From: Rhodospirillaceae bacterium | Lineage (GTDB): Bacteria > Pseudomonadota > Alphaproteobacteria > Rhodospirillales > Rhodospirillaceae | NCBI GenBank assembly: GCA_009773045.1 | Contig: WOUV01000026.1 | Location: forward strand, 1-41,665 | Direction: 5' to 3' | DNA length: 41,665 bases | Shown here: piece after piece, positions 20,076 to 29,500 of the stretch | How positions within the stretch are numbered: the stretch's first letter is position 1 | Layout of the letters: the number at the start of each line of letters is the position of its first letter | Position numbers and translations under genes: made by a program | Notes under the pieces: model-generated | Databases searched by the model: none | The model's input: the letters and a program-made list of their open reading frames with translations, nothing else | What the model was told of the DNA's origin: nothing

Positions 20076-21602
20076 TTACGGGGAAGGGCTTGTGGCGGAG
20101 GGGTTTTTCCTATGGCCTTGCGATTCTTTTTCCTGGGGCGATGCGGTTTCCTCCCGCAGGGCAACCGGTTCAGCCCGGAAACGGCGGCCCGAAGGGTCGG
20201 TGTAAAGATCATTCAGGTGCTGGATATGTGCCGCAGCGGCGTGGCGCAGTTTTTGCAGCCGATGGCGGGTGCCACCGCCCCAACCGGCTGGCGTTGTTTG
20301 CAGCACCGAACGGAGGAGCCGAACATTGCGCAAAAAAGCCCTCCGCAGCCCCAGATCAAAGGGGCCGGTGCGTTCCGGCAATTGCGCCGCGATGTAGCGC
20401 GCCGCCCAATCCCGAAGTGTATAATGCCCGGAGATGGCGCCCGCCAGCAGCAGGATGGCGATCCCCAGGGCTTCGAACCGGTGCGTCTCTCCCCATTGCT
20501 CCGCCGTGTCAAACCCGGTGATGCCAAGCAGATGCGCACTTCCTCCCATCAGGATTCCCATAAGGATCATGCCGGCAGCATCGCCCATCATGGTCAGCTT
20601 CCGCCATCGTTGCAAGGCAGTGTGCAGGGTTGGGACCATTTCCTGCTCGATTTCGTTGGCGACGGCCTCCAGCACACTGACGATGCGGTAACGCCGCTGC
20701 ACTTCCACCTCACTCATGCGGGTGTGGATTGCAGCGAGATCCTGGTCGCGCTTGCTTTCGAACCGTTGGCGCAAAGCTGGGTCGGCAATGGGGACGGACA
20801 CTTTCGGATTGTAGATGCAATAAAAGCGCCCCGAAATCAGACCGGCCTGGGCAATGGCGCGTTGCCAAGCGCCCACCACCTGTTCGGGGTTGTCTTCCTG
20901 TGCGGTTGTATCAATCTGGTTCAGGATATAAAGGAACTTGCTGGCATCGGGACGGAGAACGGTTTTCGCAACCAGGTGCTGCAAGGTATCGTGCATGGCG
21001 CCCGGTTCGGGATGGCGGGCATCGAAGAACACCAGCACCAGATCGGACAGATCAATGATATGGTGGGTCAGGCGCAGGATGGAACGACGCTGGTCATCGG
21101 CATCGAAACCGGGTGAATCGATGATGATCTTGCCGCGGTGGGAAGGTTTTGTGGTTGTCTTCAATTGAAGATACGCATCGATGCGGCGCCCTTCGCCCGA
21201 AGCCACCTGCTCGATTTCCTCGCTCATGCGATAGAAAGGAAAACGTGGATCGGCATCGAGGGCCATGCCCGGCAGGACTCTGGTTTCGGTCGACCCGTAA
21301 CAGATGACCGTGAATTTGTCATCGACCGCCTGATTACCGGTGCTTTGCAAGGATTCGCCGATATAGGTATTGATGAACGTGGACTTGCCGGACGAAAACG
21401 TTCCAAGCACACTGATCAACGGCCACCAGGGAATCCGGGTTGCGAGGGATTCCTCCCGGCTCAAAAGCCCCATCCGGTAAAGGATTTTGTCCATCTTCAG
21501 ATAGGTGGGAACCACTTCCAGAAGAAGGGGGTTTTCCGCCTTCAAATGGGTCTGAAGACTGCGCAAACGCTCCGTAAGGGCTTTGGACGGACCGAACAGC
21601 AT
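20076..21602 (-). CDS. Dynamin-like (large) GTPase with C-terminal hydrophobic segments
   Basis: P-loop GTFSSGKST, IIIDSPGFDADDQRR (G3), LNQID (G4); two hydrophobic stretches AAGMILMGILMGGSAHLL and ALGIAILLLAGAISG. Confidence 0.88.
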   Translation of the reverse strand: MLFGPSKALTERLRSLQTHLKAENPLLLEVVPTYLKMDKILYRMGLLSREESLATRIPWWPLISVLGTFSSGKSTFINTYIGESLQSTGNQAVDDKFTVICYGSTETRVLPGMALDADPRFPFYRMSEEIEQVASGEGRRIDAYLQLKTTTKPSHRGKIIIDSPGFDADDQRRSILRLTHHIIDLSDLVLVFFDARHPEPGAMHDTLQHLVAKTVLRPDASKFLYILNQIDTTAQEDNPEQVVGAWQRAIAQAGLISGRFYCIYNPKVSVPIADPALRQRFESKRDQDLAAIHTRMSEVEVQRRYRIVSVLEAVANEIEQEMVPTLHTALQRWRKLTMMGDAAGMILMGILMGGSAHLLGITGFDTAEQWGETHRFEALGIAILLLAGAISGHYTLRDWAARYIAAQLPERTGPFDLGLRRAFLRNVRLLRSVLQTTPAGWGGGTRHRLQKLRHAAAAHIQHLNDLYTDPSGRRFRAEPVALREETASPQEKESQGHRKNPSATSPSP

Positions 21603-21631
21603 GATTCTTTAAGTCCCTGTTGCAAAAACAT

Positions 21632-21663
21632 CGCGCGAGGGGGGAAGGCTCCCCCCTCGCGCG
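21632..21663. terminator. 14-bp perfect hairpin CGCGCGAGGGGGGA-AGGC-TCCCCCCTCGCGCG, T-rich on both sides
   Basis: Read directly; intergenic between TPR and dynamin-like genes. Confidence 0.75.
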
Positions 21664-21673
21664 CCCCGTTTTT

Positions 21674-22936
21674 TTACCGGGGGCCGGTTTTCATGTTCCG
21701 CCACAGCGCTTCGGCCTTGGCGGGGTCGAGGGAATAAAGAATTCCGATGATCTCCCCGACCCGTGCGTGGTTGGAAGAACGCAAGGCGCGCATCCCTGCT
21801 TCATAATAAAGATCGGTCGCTTCCTGCCAACGGCCCTGGTTCAGATAAATGTTGCCCAGTTCGCCCGGCAGATCAGGCTCATCGGGATACTCCCGGACCA
21901 AGGTTTGATAGGCCTTTTCCGTCGTGCTCGGATCCTGTTCCCAGAAGGACCGTCGGGCGGCTGCCCACGCTTCGCGCAGGGCGACCGACGGCTGGTTGCG
22001 GGAGGCGCGTGATTCATCGGGCGCTTTCCGAGGGGGGGAAACCGGACGTTGCGCGGCGAAAGGCGGCCTGTCCCGCATCCAGGGGGGCGGTGCGCCCATG
22101 CCGGGGGAGAGGGCCTGGGCCTCCTCCTGGGACTCGGTCTTCGCGTCCGTCTTCCGGGTATCACCGGCCTGAGGATAGGCCTGAGGATAGGCCTGAGGAT
22201 AGGCCTGGGGATAGTAGGCCTGCGGATAGGGCGGCGGGAACGGCGGGGGTTCCATCATCCCTCCCTCCGCGGGAGTCCCTTGCCGTGCGGGCATTGCGGT
22301 ATTGTCGTCCGGCGGCGGCACCGTGTTCAATGCATCATCGTTCATCATGGACATCATGGACGGAGCGGGCGCCGGTGCTGGTGACGGGACGGGCGCAAGC
22401 GCCGGCGGCACAGCAGCACGTGTGTTCGCGAGCCTTTCCGCCTCGTGGGCGGGCAGTGCCCTCGGGGGGGCCATGGGCGGCCTGGAGTATGGTGCGGAAG
22501 GCTCGAACGCAGGCATCCGCTCCGCCGCCTCCCCTTCGGGCATCATGGGTGGCGGCGGCGGATTGGGAGCGGCCGCCTTGGGGGTGGGACGGGTTTTTTT
22601 GGCATCGGCATCGGGACCGGTGGGACTGTAATCATCGGGTGGATAATCGGCCTTCCCAGGGGCCGGGGCAACGGTCACGGAGGCCACGGACACGGCGGGC
22701 GCCGTGGCAGGCTCTGGCGAGGGTGCACGCGGCGCTTCGGCAACGGGATCGGGGGTCACTGCAAGCCAGCCCTGTTCATGCAGCGCGGTTATAGCCTCTT
22801 CGCGGAGCGTGGAGGCCCTGTCTACAACCATGTCACGGTAGATGAAGCCAAGCACACCGCCGACCACAACCGCAACAAAAAGAAGTGTTTTCAAAAAAAA
22901 TCTCAAAACGTACATGGGGGTTCTCCCAAATGTCAT
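21674..22936 (-). CDS. N-terminally membrane-anchored, Pro-rich protein with C-terminal TPR
   Basis: TM FFLKTLLFVAVVVGGVLGFIYRD; long P/A-rich region; C-terminal YQTLVREYPDEPDLPGELGNIYLNQGRWQEATDLYYEAGMRAL. Confidence 0.8.
   Translation of the reverse strand: MTFGRTPMYVLRFFLKTLLFVAVVVGGVLGFIYRDMVVDRASTLREEAITALHEQGWLAVTPDPVAEAPRAPSPEPATAPAVSVASVTVAPAPGKADYPPDDYSPTGPDADAKKTRPTPKAAAPNPPPPPMMPEGEAAERMPAFEPSAPYSRPPMAPPRALPAHEAERLANTRAAVPPALAPVPSPAPAPAPSMMSMMNDDALNTVPPPDDNTAMPARQGTPAEGGMMEPPPFPPPYPQAYYPQAYPQAYPQAYPQAGDTRKTDAKTESQEEAQALSPGMGAPPPWMRDRPPFAAQRPVSPPRKAPDESRASRNQPSVALREAWAAARRSFWEQDPSTTEKAYQTLVREYPDEPDLPGELGNIYLNQGRWQEATDLYYEAGMRALRSSNHARVGEIIGILYSLDPAKAEALWRNMKTGPR
22166..22228. repeat. 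12-bp tandem repeat (ggcctgaggata, about 4-5 copies) encoding (AYPQ)n
   Basis: Read directly within the TPR gene. Confidence 0.9.
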
Positions 22937-23550
22937 CGACCACGGGCAGATCCATACACCGCTTCTGCCAATGCCGTAAGTTCCTGGCTTGCTTTGCCGG
23001 AAGGTTCCAATTCAAACACCGCCAACCCTTCGCTGAAGGAGTGACGGAACATGATGCGTTGCGCAAGGCGCACGGGCAACACCTCAAGTCCTCCCAGCTG
23101 CCGCAACGCCATTTCGGTTTCAGCGTTTTCGCGCGCCGAGGGGTGCGTATCGGCACGATTGATAAAGGCATATAACGTGGGTGCCTTTGTGCTGGTGGCA
23201 CGAATGATTTCCAGAAAACGCTGGGTAGACCACACGTCGGCCTGGCTGGGAGACACCGGAATGATCACCTGATCCGCTCGCGCCAAGGCCTCGTTCAGGC
23301 CTGTCATGTTCGATACGCCGATATCGATCAACATCTCCCCCTTGTCGTGTTCGGGCAGAGTTTCTGCGACCGACAGGAAAGGCTCAAATCCCTCTTCCGA
23401 GCGCAACTCGGCCACATCACGCAACGTCGCCTGGGGATCGAGGTCATACACGGAGACCTTGTTTCCCTTGTCCAACAGCCACAATGCAAGATTGAAAGCA
23501 ATCGTGCTTTTGCCCGTACCACCCTTCAGGTTTCCAACAACCGTAATCAT
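22933..23550 (-). CDS. ParA/MinD-family ATPase (orphan, no ParB nearby)
   Basis: Deviant Walker A NLKGGTGKSTIAFNLA; YDLDPQAT; overlaps both neighbours by 4 bp. Confidence 0.92.
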   Translation of the reverse strand: MITVVGNLKGGTGKSTIAFNLALWLLDKGNKVSVYDLDPQATLRDVAELRSEEGFEPFLSVAETLPEHDKGEMLIDIGVSNMTGLNEALARADQVIIPVSPSQADVWSTQRFLEIIRATSTKAPTLYAFINRADTHPSARENAETEMALRQLGGLEVLPVRLAQRIMFRHSFSEGLAVFELEPSGKASQELTALAEAVYGSARGR

Positions 23551-24295
23551 GGCTCAGCCAGCGGATAACCGCCCGGTGTTTCTGCGGGCGCCTTCCCTGA
23601 CGGCATACCTTTGGAGGACGGCTCCTGCGGTTCACGGTAGGCCGCCTGCGGATTGATGCGACGATAGCCGGCTGGAACAGAGAACCATGCCGGGTCTGGA
23701 GCAACCAAACGGATATTGCGAAAGGCACGCACGGCGCCGTTTGCGTGTTCCTCCCGCACATCGGTTTGCAGTTCCGGATCATGCCAACGCGCCATCTGCA
23801 TCGTTTTGCCTTTGGAACTGGTCATGGTCATTTGCCAGTGCTCGACGGAGCGTCCCTCGTAATCGATGCGGCCGCGCAGAACGACCGTCGATGTCCCCCC
23901 GTCCGGATACTGTTCCCGTGCGGCCAGCTTGTGTTCCGCATCCCACCAGATCTGAAGGGAATCGGTCGAGGCATCCTGACCGGGAAGGGGATTGAGCGTG
24001 ATCTTCCAGACCTCGACCGCTCGTCCGTCCAGAGTTTCCGTTCCGGTGCGTTCACACCGGGCTACGGCCGGCGGTGGGCAGGGTGTCGCCGGACGTTCTG
24101 CCGTTTGGGGAGGCTGGGTCATTTCCACATAGGTCTTGTCGGCGGGAAACACTGTCCGCACGAGGCCCTGCCCGGGCAGGGTCATCTGGACCACGGCCCG
24201 TCCATGGCGTTCAAATTCAAACCGTGATCCCTGTTCGCTGATGAAAACCCGCCCCGTTTCAGAACATCCCCATACCGACGATATACTCTGCGCCT
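23547..24295 (-). CDS. DUF4412-like secreted protein; start unresolved
   Basis: SETGRVFISEQGSRFEFERHGRAVVQMTLPGQGLVRTVFPADKTYVEM...WWDAEHKLAAREQYPDGGTSTVVLRGRIDYEGRSVEHWQMTMTSSKGKTMQMARW; long upstream ORF extension overlaps the next gene and is not credible. Confidence 0.6.
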
Positions 24296-24466
24296 TTTCC
24301 CATGACCCGCCCCCTTTATTCCTTGGGATGTGAAACGGTTCATCCCAGCGCGCACAGTCCCACTCACACACTGTTGCGAGGGAAATACAAGTCTTCCTCG
24401 CACTTCTTCTGTCCGCACCCCCGCCGAGGTGGTACCGACGCTCGGCACCACCTCTGGAGGCGTTTC

Positions 24467-24934
24467 TCAGTTGCTGCCGCTTGGTGCCGGATTGGCGGGC
24501 GCCGGCGCACGGGAACCATACGGGTACCCATAAGGGCCACCTCCATACCCCCCCCCGGGGCCACCCCAGCCTGGGCCACTGCCATAGCCCGGGCCACCAT
24601 AGCCCGGGCCGCCGCCGCCCCAGCCTGGGCCGCCGCCATAGCCACCCCACGGACCACCGCCATAGGATCCCGGGTAGCCGCCGCCCCAACCTCCTGGCCC
24701 ATAGCCACCGCCGTAGTACGGGTTGTTATACCCATACCCACCGCCGTTGCCGTTGCCACTGCCGCGGCCGCTGAAGTTCATCGAAAAGTCACCCATCGTG
24801 TCACCGGAACCGTTACCGTTACCGTTATTGTTCCACGGTCCACCCCAGCCCCACCACGCTTCGGCCGTATTGACCGACGCCGTACCGAGCGCCGCTGCCA
24901 TAGCGAGCGCCGATACCAGTGCAAAGCGCTTCAT
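24467..24934 (-). CDS. Gly/Tyr/Trp-rich exported protein resembling sulfur globule proteins
   Basis: MKRFALVSALAMAAALGTASVNTAEAWWGWGGPWNNNGNGNGSGDTMGDFSMNFSGRGSGNG then GGYG/GGPGW repeats; AWWG..PWNN...GDFSMNFS layout as in SgpA/SgpB-type proteins. Confidence 0.7.
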   Translation of the reverse strand: MKRFALVSALAMAAALGTASVNTAEAWWGWGGPWNNNGNGNGSGDTMGDFSMNFSGRGSGNGNGGGYGYNNPYYGGGYGPGGWGGGYPGSYGGGPWGGYGGGPGWGGGGPGYGGPGYGSGPGWGGPGGGYGGGPYGYPYGSRAPAPANPAPSGSN

Positions 24935-25127
24935 GATCTTCCTCACTCGAAATTCCCTCTCACAAAACCGGCTACCCGGAGGAGGGAGTTTCCCCAGGAA
25001 CCGTTCAACCGGCGGAAAGGCCCCCCGGTCGTTATCCCTTGAACCGTGATCGTGACCGATCAGGGTTTCCCTCGCGCCCACGGCCCTTGGCTCATCTGCC
25101 CTTCGGCACGCCGCCGCAAGACGACTG

Positions 25128-25161
25128 CCCATAAGCGTATGTCAAGACGGACGCTTATGGG
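25128..25161. repeat. 11-bp hairpin cccataagcgt/acgcttatggg overlapping a stop codon
   Basis: Read directly; core CCATrAGCGT...ACGCTyATGG shared with the 1434..1470 hairpin. Confidence 0.7.
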
Positions 25162-26057
25162 TATGACCAACTGTTGTTCCAGCCGCCCCGACCCGGCAGC
25201 GGCGCCACGAACGGCACCGGCCAGGGGGCCTGCCATCTGCTCCCGACGTGTGGGGAAACAGGCAGCCGGCGATCGACAGCATATCCATCACGCTCATATC
25301 TTCCCCCACCATCATATCCGTCTGATGGGTAGGGAGACGGCGGTGATTCCCATCGTCCGTTCCCCGATGCGCCCGGCTGCCGGAAGGCGCCGGTCACCGA
25401 TGGAGGCGGATACTTCCTTGCGCTCGCCACAACTTCAGCGGGCAGCGCCTGTGATTCATGTTCTGTTCCAGCATACACGGGGTCCACCCGTTTCCTGATG
25501 GAGGAGTCTGGAGGAAATTCGTAACCGTCAACAGTGTCTCCGTAACGGCGCCGAACGTGGCCAGTGTGGCGCCGCCCTGCCTGTGGGGATCCGCATTCCT
25601 TGCGTTCCGACCTTTCCCTCCACGTGTCGTCCCCCCGTGTCCAGAGTCTCCTGTCCTGTTCTTCCGTTCCGGGCACCGCGGGCCGTCCGTGTGGCGCCGG
25701 GGTTTCCCGAACGTTGCCGCGCCAATAGGAAACGGTGCGGTCCCACGAGGAGGGACGTTCTTCGTCCCTGACAAAAGCGTTCTGTCTTTCGCGTTCCCAA
25801 TCGGCACGGTGCCGATCGGCGCGCCTGTCGTCCGCCACGAAGCGACCACTTCCCCGCCAGGGATTGCCGCCTTCCGCGGCCATGGTAGCGCCTCCCCAGC
25901 AGGCGGCCAGGACGGATACCAGCAGGACCGCCGACCACGCAACGCCCCTGTGCGCGGCATTCCTCCCTCCCGCGCGCGCCCCGTTTCCAGAAAAGGAGAC
26001 GCACGAAAAGGCACCATTCCCTCGCACCGTTGGTTTGCTGGTCGATTCACCACCCAT
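25155..26057 (-). CDS. Uncharacterised exported, Arg/Gly/Pro-rich protein (start uncertain)
   Basis: Signal peptide-like GVAWSAVLLVSVLAACWGGATMAAEGG; low-complexity RR/DR-rich middle; no recognised domain. Confidence 0.55.
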   Translation of the reverse strand: MGGESTSKPTVRGNGAFSCVSFSGNGARAGGRNAAHRGVAWSAVLLVSVLAACWGGATMAAEGGNPWRGSGRFVADDRRADRHRADWERERQNAFVRDEERPSSWDRTVSYWRGNVRETPAPHGRPAVPGTEEQDRRLWTRGDDTWRERSERKECGSPQAGRRHTGHVRRRYGDTVDGYEFPPDSSIRKRVDPVYAGTEHESQALPAEVVASARKYPPPSVTGAFRQPGASGNGRWESPPSPYPSDGYDGGGRYERDGYAVDRRLPVSPHVGSRWQAPWPVPFVAPLPGRGGWNNSWSYP

Positions 26058-26090
26058 GGCCTTCCTGCGACACGCTTTTGTTTTGTCCGA

Positions 26091-26549
26091 TCACCGTCTG
26101 CCCATCACAGGCGGAGGAGGCGGCCCCCACGGCCCGCCGTTCCACCCCCCGGGTGGTCTTCTTTCCCAGCCCGCAAAACCTTCTCCCGGCCCGGGTTCCC
26201 AAGGACCGTAAGGCCGCATCCACGGCGGTGGCGCATACCCCCTCCGGCAGGGAATGTCCGTCGTCGGATAGAACCATGGCGCCCCGCCCCACGGCTCGGG
26301 TGGCGCAACCCGCCGCATCCGCCCCTGCCCCATGACATCGAAACGCGGGATCAGGGTTGACGAGGCGTAACGGCCGGGCGGTGGTGGCGGTATCATGGCC
26401 GTCTCACTCCTCGTGTTGTTCTCCGCGGGCCCTTGTGTTGCGGCAGCCGCCGCTTCCGTGGGCGGTGCCGTTTCCGTTGCCGCCGCTTCCCGTGCGCCAA
26501 GGGTGGCGGGAAGAATCACAAGTGCCAGAGGGATAAGGAAACGTTTCAT
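26091..26549 (-). CDS. Uncharacterised exported Pro/Gly-rich protein
   Basis: MKRFLIPLALVILPATLGAREAAA signal peptide; ends GWNGGPWGPPPPPVMGRR. Confidence 0.6.
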   Translation of the reverse strand: MKRFLIPLALVILPATLGAREAAATETAPPTEAAAAATQGPAENNTRSETAMIPPPPPGRYASSTLIPRFDVMGQGRMRRVAPPEPWGGAPWFYPTTDIPCRRGYAPPPWMRPYGPWEPGPGEGFAGWERRPPGGWNGGPWGPPPPPVMGRR

Positions 26550-26585
26550 GGCGATTTCGCCTCCCATGAGTTCACTTCTGTTTCT

Positions 26586-29500
26586 TTATGTTGTTTCCAC
26601 CGATGGCCCTAGTTTAAGCCGGATACCGCGGCGCAGGCGACGAACACCTCTGCCGGGGGGTGTATCGTTTCCCTGTTCCCCCGACGCGGCTGTCTGACCC
26701 CTGTCGCCAAGCGTTCCCGTGCCGGAGGGCATCCCCCGTGCCGGTCGGGCGCCTGCGGACGTGGGTTTGCCGAGGGCCTTGGCCGTTACCTTGGCAACCT
26801 TGGTCACCTTGACAACTTTTGAAATGACCTTGGGCGCTATTTTCGGCCCTGACATCCCTCTAAGCGCGACTTTAGGCACCCTGGGGGTCATCTTGAGCGC
26901 GGGCGGCACGACTTCAGGGGCGGTCTTGGGCGACGTGACGGCCCTTTCCCCGCTCACTTCAGGGGCCTTGGGCAGGGATCCTTCAGATCCCACGGGGAGC
27001 GGGGGGGCAGGGACGTCTGGGTTTTCTCTGGCGGTACCGGCGTCTTCCGACGTGCCGCCCCCCTCCCCGCCGTCACGCATCGGAGGAAGGGACCGTTGGG
27101 AAGCGTCCACCGGCACATTCGGCGTCTTCGGAGCCGGTGTCTCGGAGGCAGGCACGTCAGCGGTCGCAGGGATTTCCGAAGCGGTCTTGGGTGCTTCCGA
27201 TGGGACATCGTGTGTCGGTCGAGTCGGTTCCGTCACTCCAACCCTGCCAGCCTCCTCCGGCACCGGAGGTTTAGATGGCGGGGGAACCGGAGGCAGGGGG
27301 GCCACAGGCCTTGAGGCCAGCCAGCGCCTGACAAGCATGACCAGCAGCACAACCGGCAGCCGCAGTACGGCGAAGACAAAACCCAGCACACTCCAGGCCC
27401 GCATGAATACGGACGGCTGCGCGGTCTCTGCCTCTGCCTCTGTCGTTGCCTTTGTCGTTGCCGCCATGGCGGCGACAGGCTGGCCCAAGCCTCCTCCGGA
27501 AGGGACGCCCCCCCCACTGGCATGGGGGATCGGCAGGAAACTCGCCGCGGCGCTGACACACCCCAAGGGGATGATGAGCAGCGTCAAAAGCGTCGAAACA
27601 AGACTGCCGAACATCAGGGAAATGGCCATGCCCTGGAAGATTGGATCGGTCAGAATGACAAACGAGCCGCCCATGAGGGCAAACACCGTAATCAGGATGG
27701 GTCGGGTCCGTGTACGACACGCCTGGATCACCGCTTCGCGCACCGTTTCGCCCCGGTCCACGGCCTGTTTCGAGAAATCCACCAAAAGAATGGAGTTGCG
27801 GACGATGATGCCGGCCAGCGCGATGAACCCGATCATCGAGGTGGCGGTAAATTCGGCATCGAACAGCCAGTGTCCCGGAATAATTCCGACAAGGGTCAAG
27901 GGAATGGGGGCCATGATAATGGCGGGCAGGATGAAATTGCCAAACTCCCACACGACCAGCATGTAGATCAGCACCATGGCCGCGGCAAAGGCAATCCCCA
28001 TGTCCCGGAAGGTTTCATAGGTTACCGTCCATTCCCCCGTCCACTCGAAGGCGGTCTTCGAGTCGTCCGCCGGCGGACCAAGGTAATGGGTTGCAACCGT
28101 CACGTCATCGGGCGCCCGGTAGGAGGCCATTTCGTCCTCCACCCCCAGCATGCCATAGATCGGCGCCCCCAGCCGGCCCGTCATATCGCCGGTGACGAAT
28201 TCAAGCGCCCGCAGATCCTTATGGAAGACAAGAGCATCCTGCCGCGCCGAAACAAAGCGCCCCAATTCGGCCAGAGGAATCATCTGGCCCGTCTGGGAGA
28301 GCACCGGAATCTCGCCCAGCCGGGCGAACTGGCTGCGCAGGGCCATCGGCACCTGCAACACGATGTGGCGGGGTTCCAACACGCGACCGACCTTGATGTC
28401 CCCAAGGCGCGCGCCGCCCATGGCCATGTCGAGCTGGCGGTTGATGTCCTCGACCGAAACGCCGTGCCGCACCGCCTTTTCCCGGTTGACCTCGAAACGC
28501 CAGATCTCGTAGGCCTCCTGCATCAGGTTGTCCACATCGACCACCCCCGGCGTGCGGGCGAAAATGGCGGTCAGCTCGCGGGCGGTCTGTCGACGGACGG
28601 CGGCATCCGGCCCGTAAATTTCGGCCACCAGGGTTTGCAGAACGGGTGGTCCCGGCGGCATCTCAACCACCGCGATGCGCGCGCCCAATGCCTGCGCCAG
28701 CGGCGTCAGAATCTCACGCGCCGCGCTGGCGATCTGGTGGCTGGAACGTTCCCGCGCCCTTTTGTCCAGAAGCTGGATTTGCACATCCCCATACCAGGGG
28801 TCCTGACGCAGGTAATAGTGGCGCACCAGGCCATTGAAATTGAACGGCGAGGCCGTGCCGGCATGGGTTTGGACCGCCATGACCTCGGGAATTTTCAACA
28901 CTTCTTCCACCAGACGCTGGGTCACGTTGGCGGTGACCGGCAAGGCGGTGCCAGCCGGCATGTTGACCACCACGTTGAACTCCGACTTGTTGTCGAAGGG
29001 CAACATCTTGACCGTCACATCCTTGGTGTAGAACAGGAACAGACAGCTCAAGAACAGGCCGATATTGATCAGCAGAAAGGCATAGCCCTTCACCCGGCTC
29101 TCCAACAGCGGGATGATCAAGCGCCGAAACAAACGATCCAGCCCCTGGACCTGCCTGTGTTCCCGCGCTTGCGCACTTTTGAGCCGCGCAAGCGATGGTC
29201 GGATGCGCATGGCGAGCCAGGGCGTGAAGATGAAGGCCGCGAACAGCGAAAACAGCATCGCTACGGACCCAAGGGCCGGAATGGGCTCCATGTACGGCCC
29301 CATCATGCCCGAGACGAATCCCATCGGCAGCAGGGCGGCGATGACGGTAAAGGTGGCGAGAATGGTTGGGTTGCCCACCTCCCGCACGGCATCGACCGAG
29401 GTTTCGGTGTCGATCTCCCCTTTTTCCAGCCAGCGGCGATAGATGTTTTCGACCACCACGATGGCATCATCCACCAGAATGCCAATCGAGAAGATCAACG

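Noticed and set aside
22166-22228. Possible CRISPR-like repeat array
   Set aside because: 12-bp contiguous repeats without spacers, in frame in a coding region; simple tandem repeat
21763-22794. 343-aa plus-strand ORF
   Set aside because: Antisense to the Pro-rich TPR gene, Arg/Pro-rich shadow
24300-24689. N-terminal extension of the 380-aa ORF (MGRRLPGILWRW...)
   Set aside because: Overlaps the sulfur-globule-like gene on the same strand in another frame; Trp/Arg/Gly-rich reading is a frame artefact
25458-26360. 300-aa plus-strand ORF
   Set aside because: Spans two opposite-strand genes with signal peptides; Pro/Arg-rich shadow without start context
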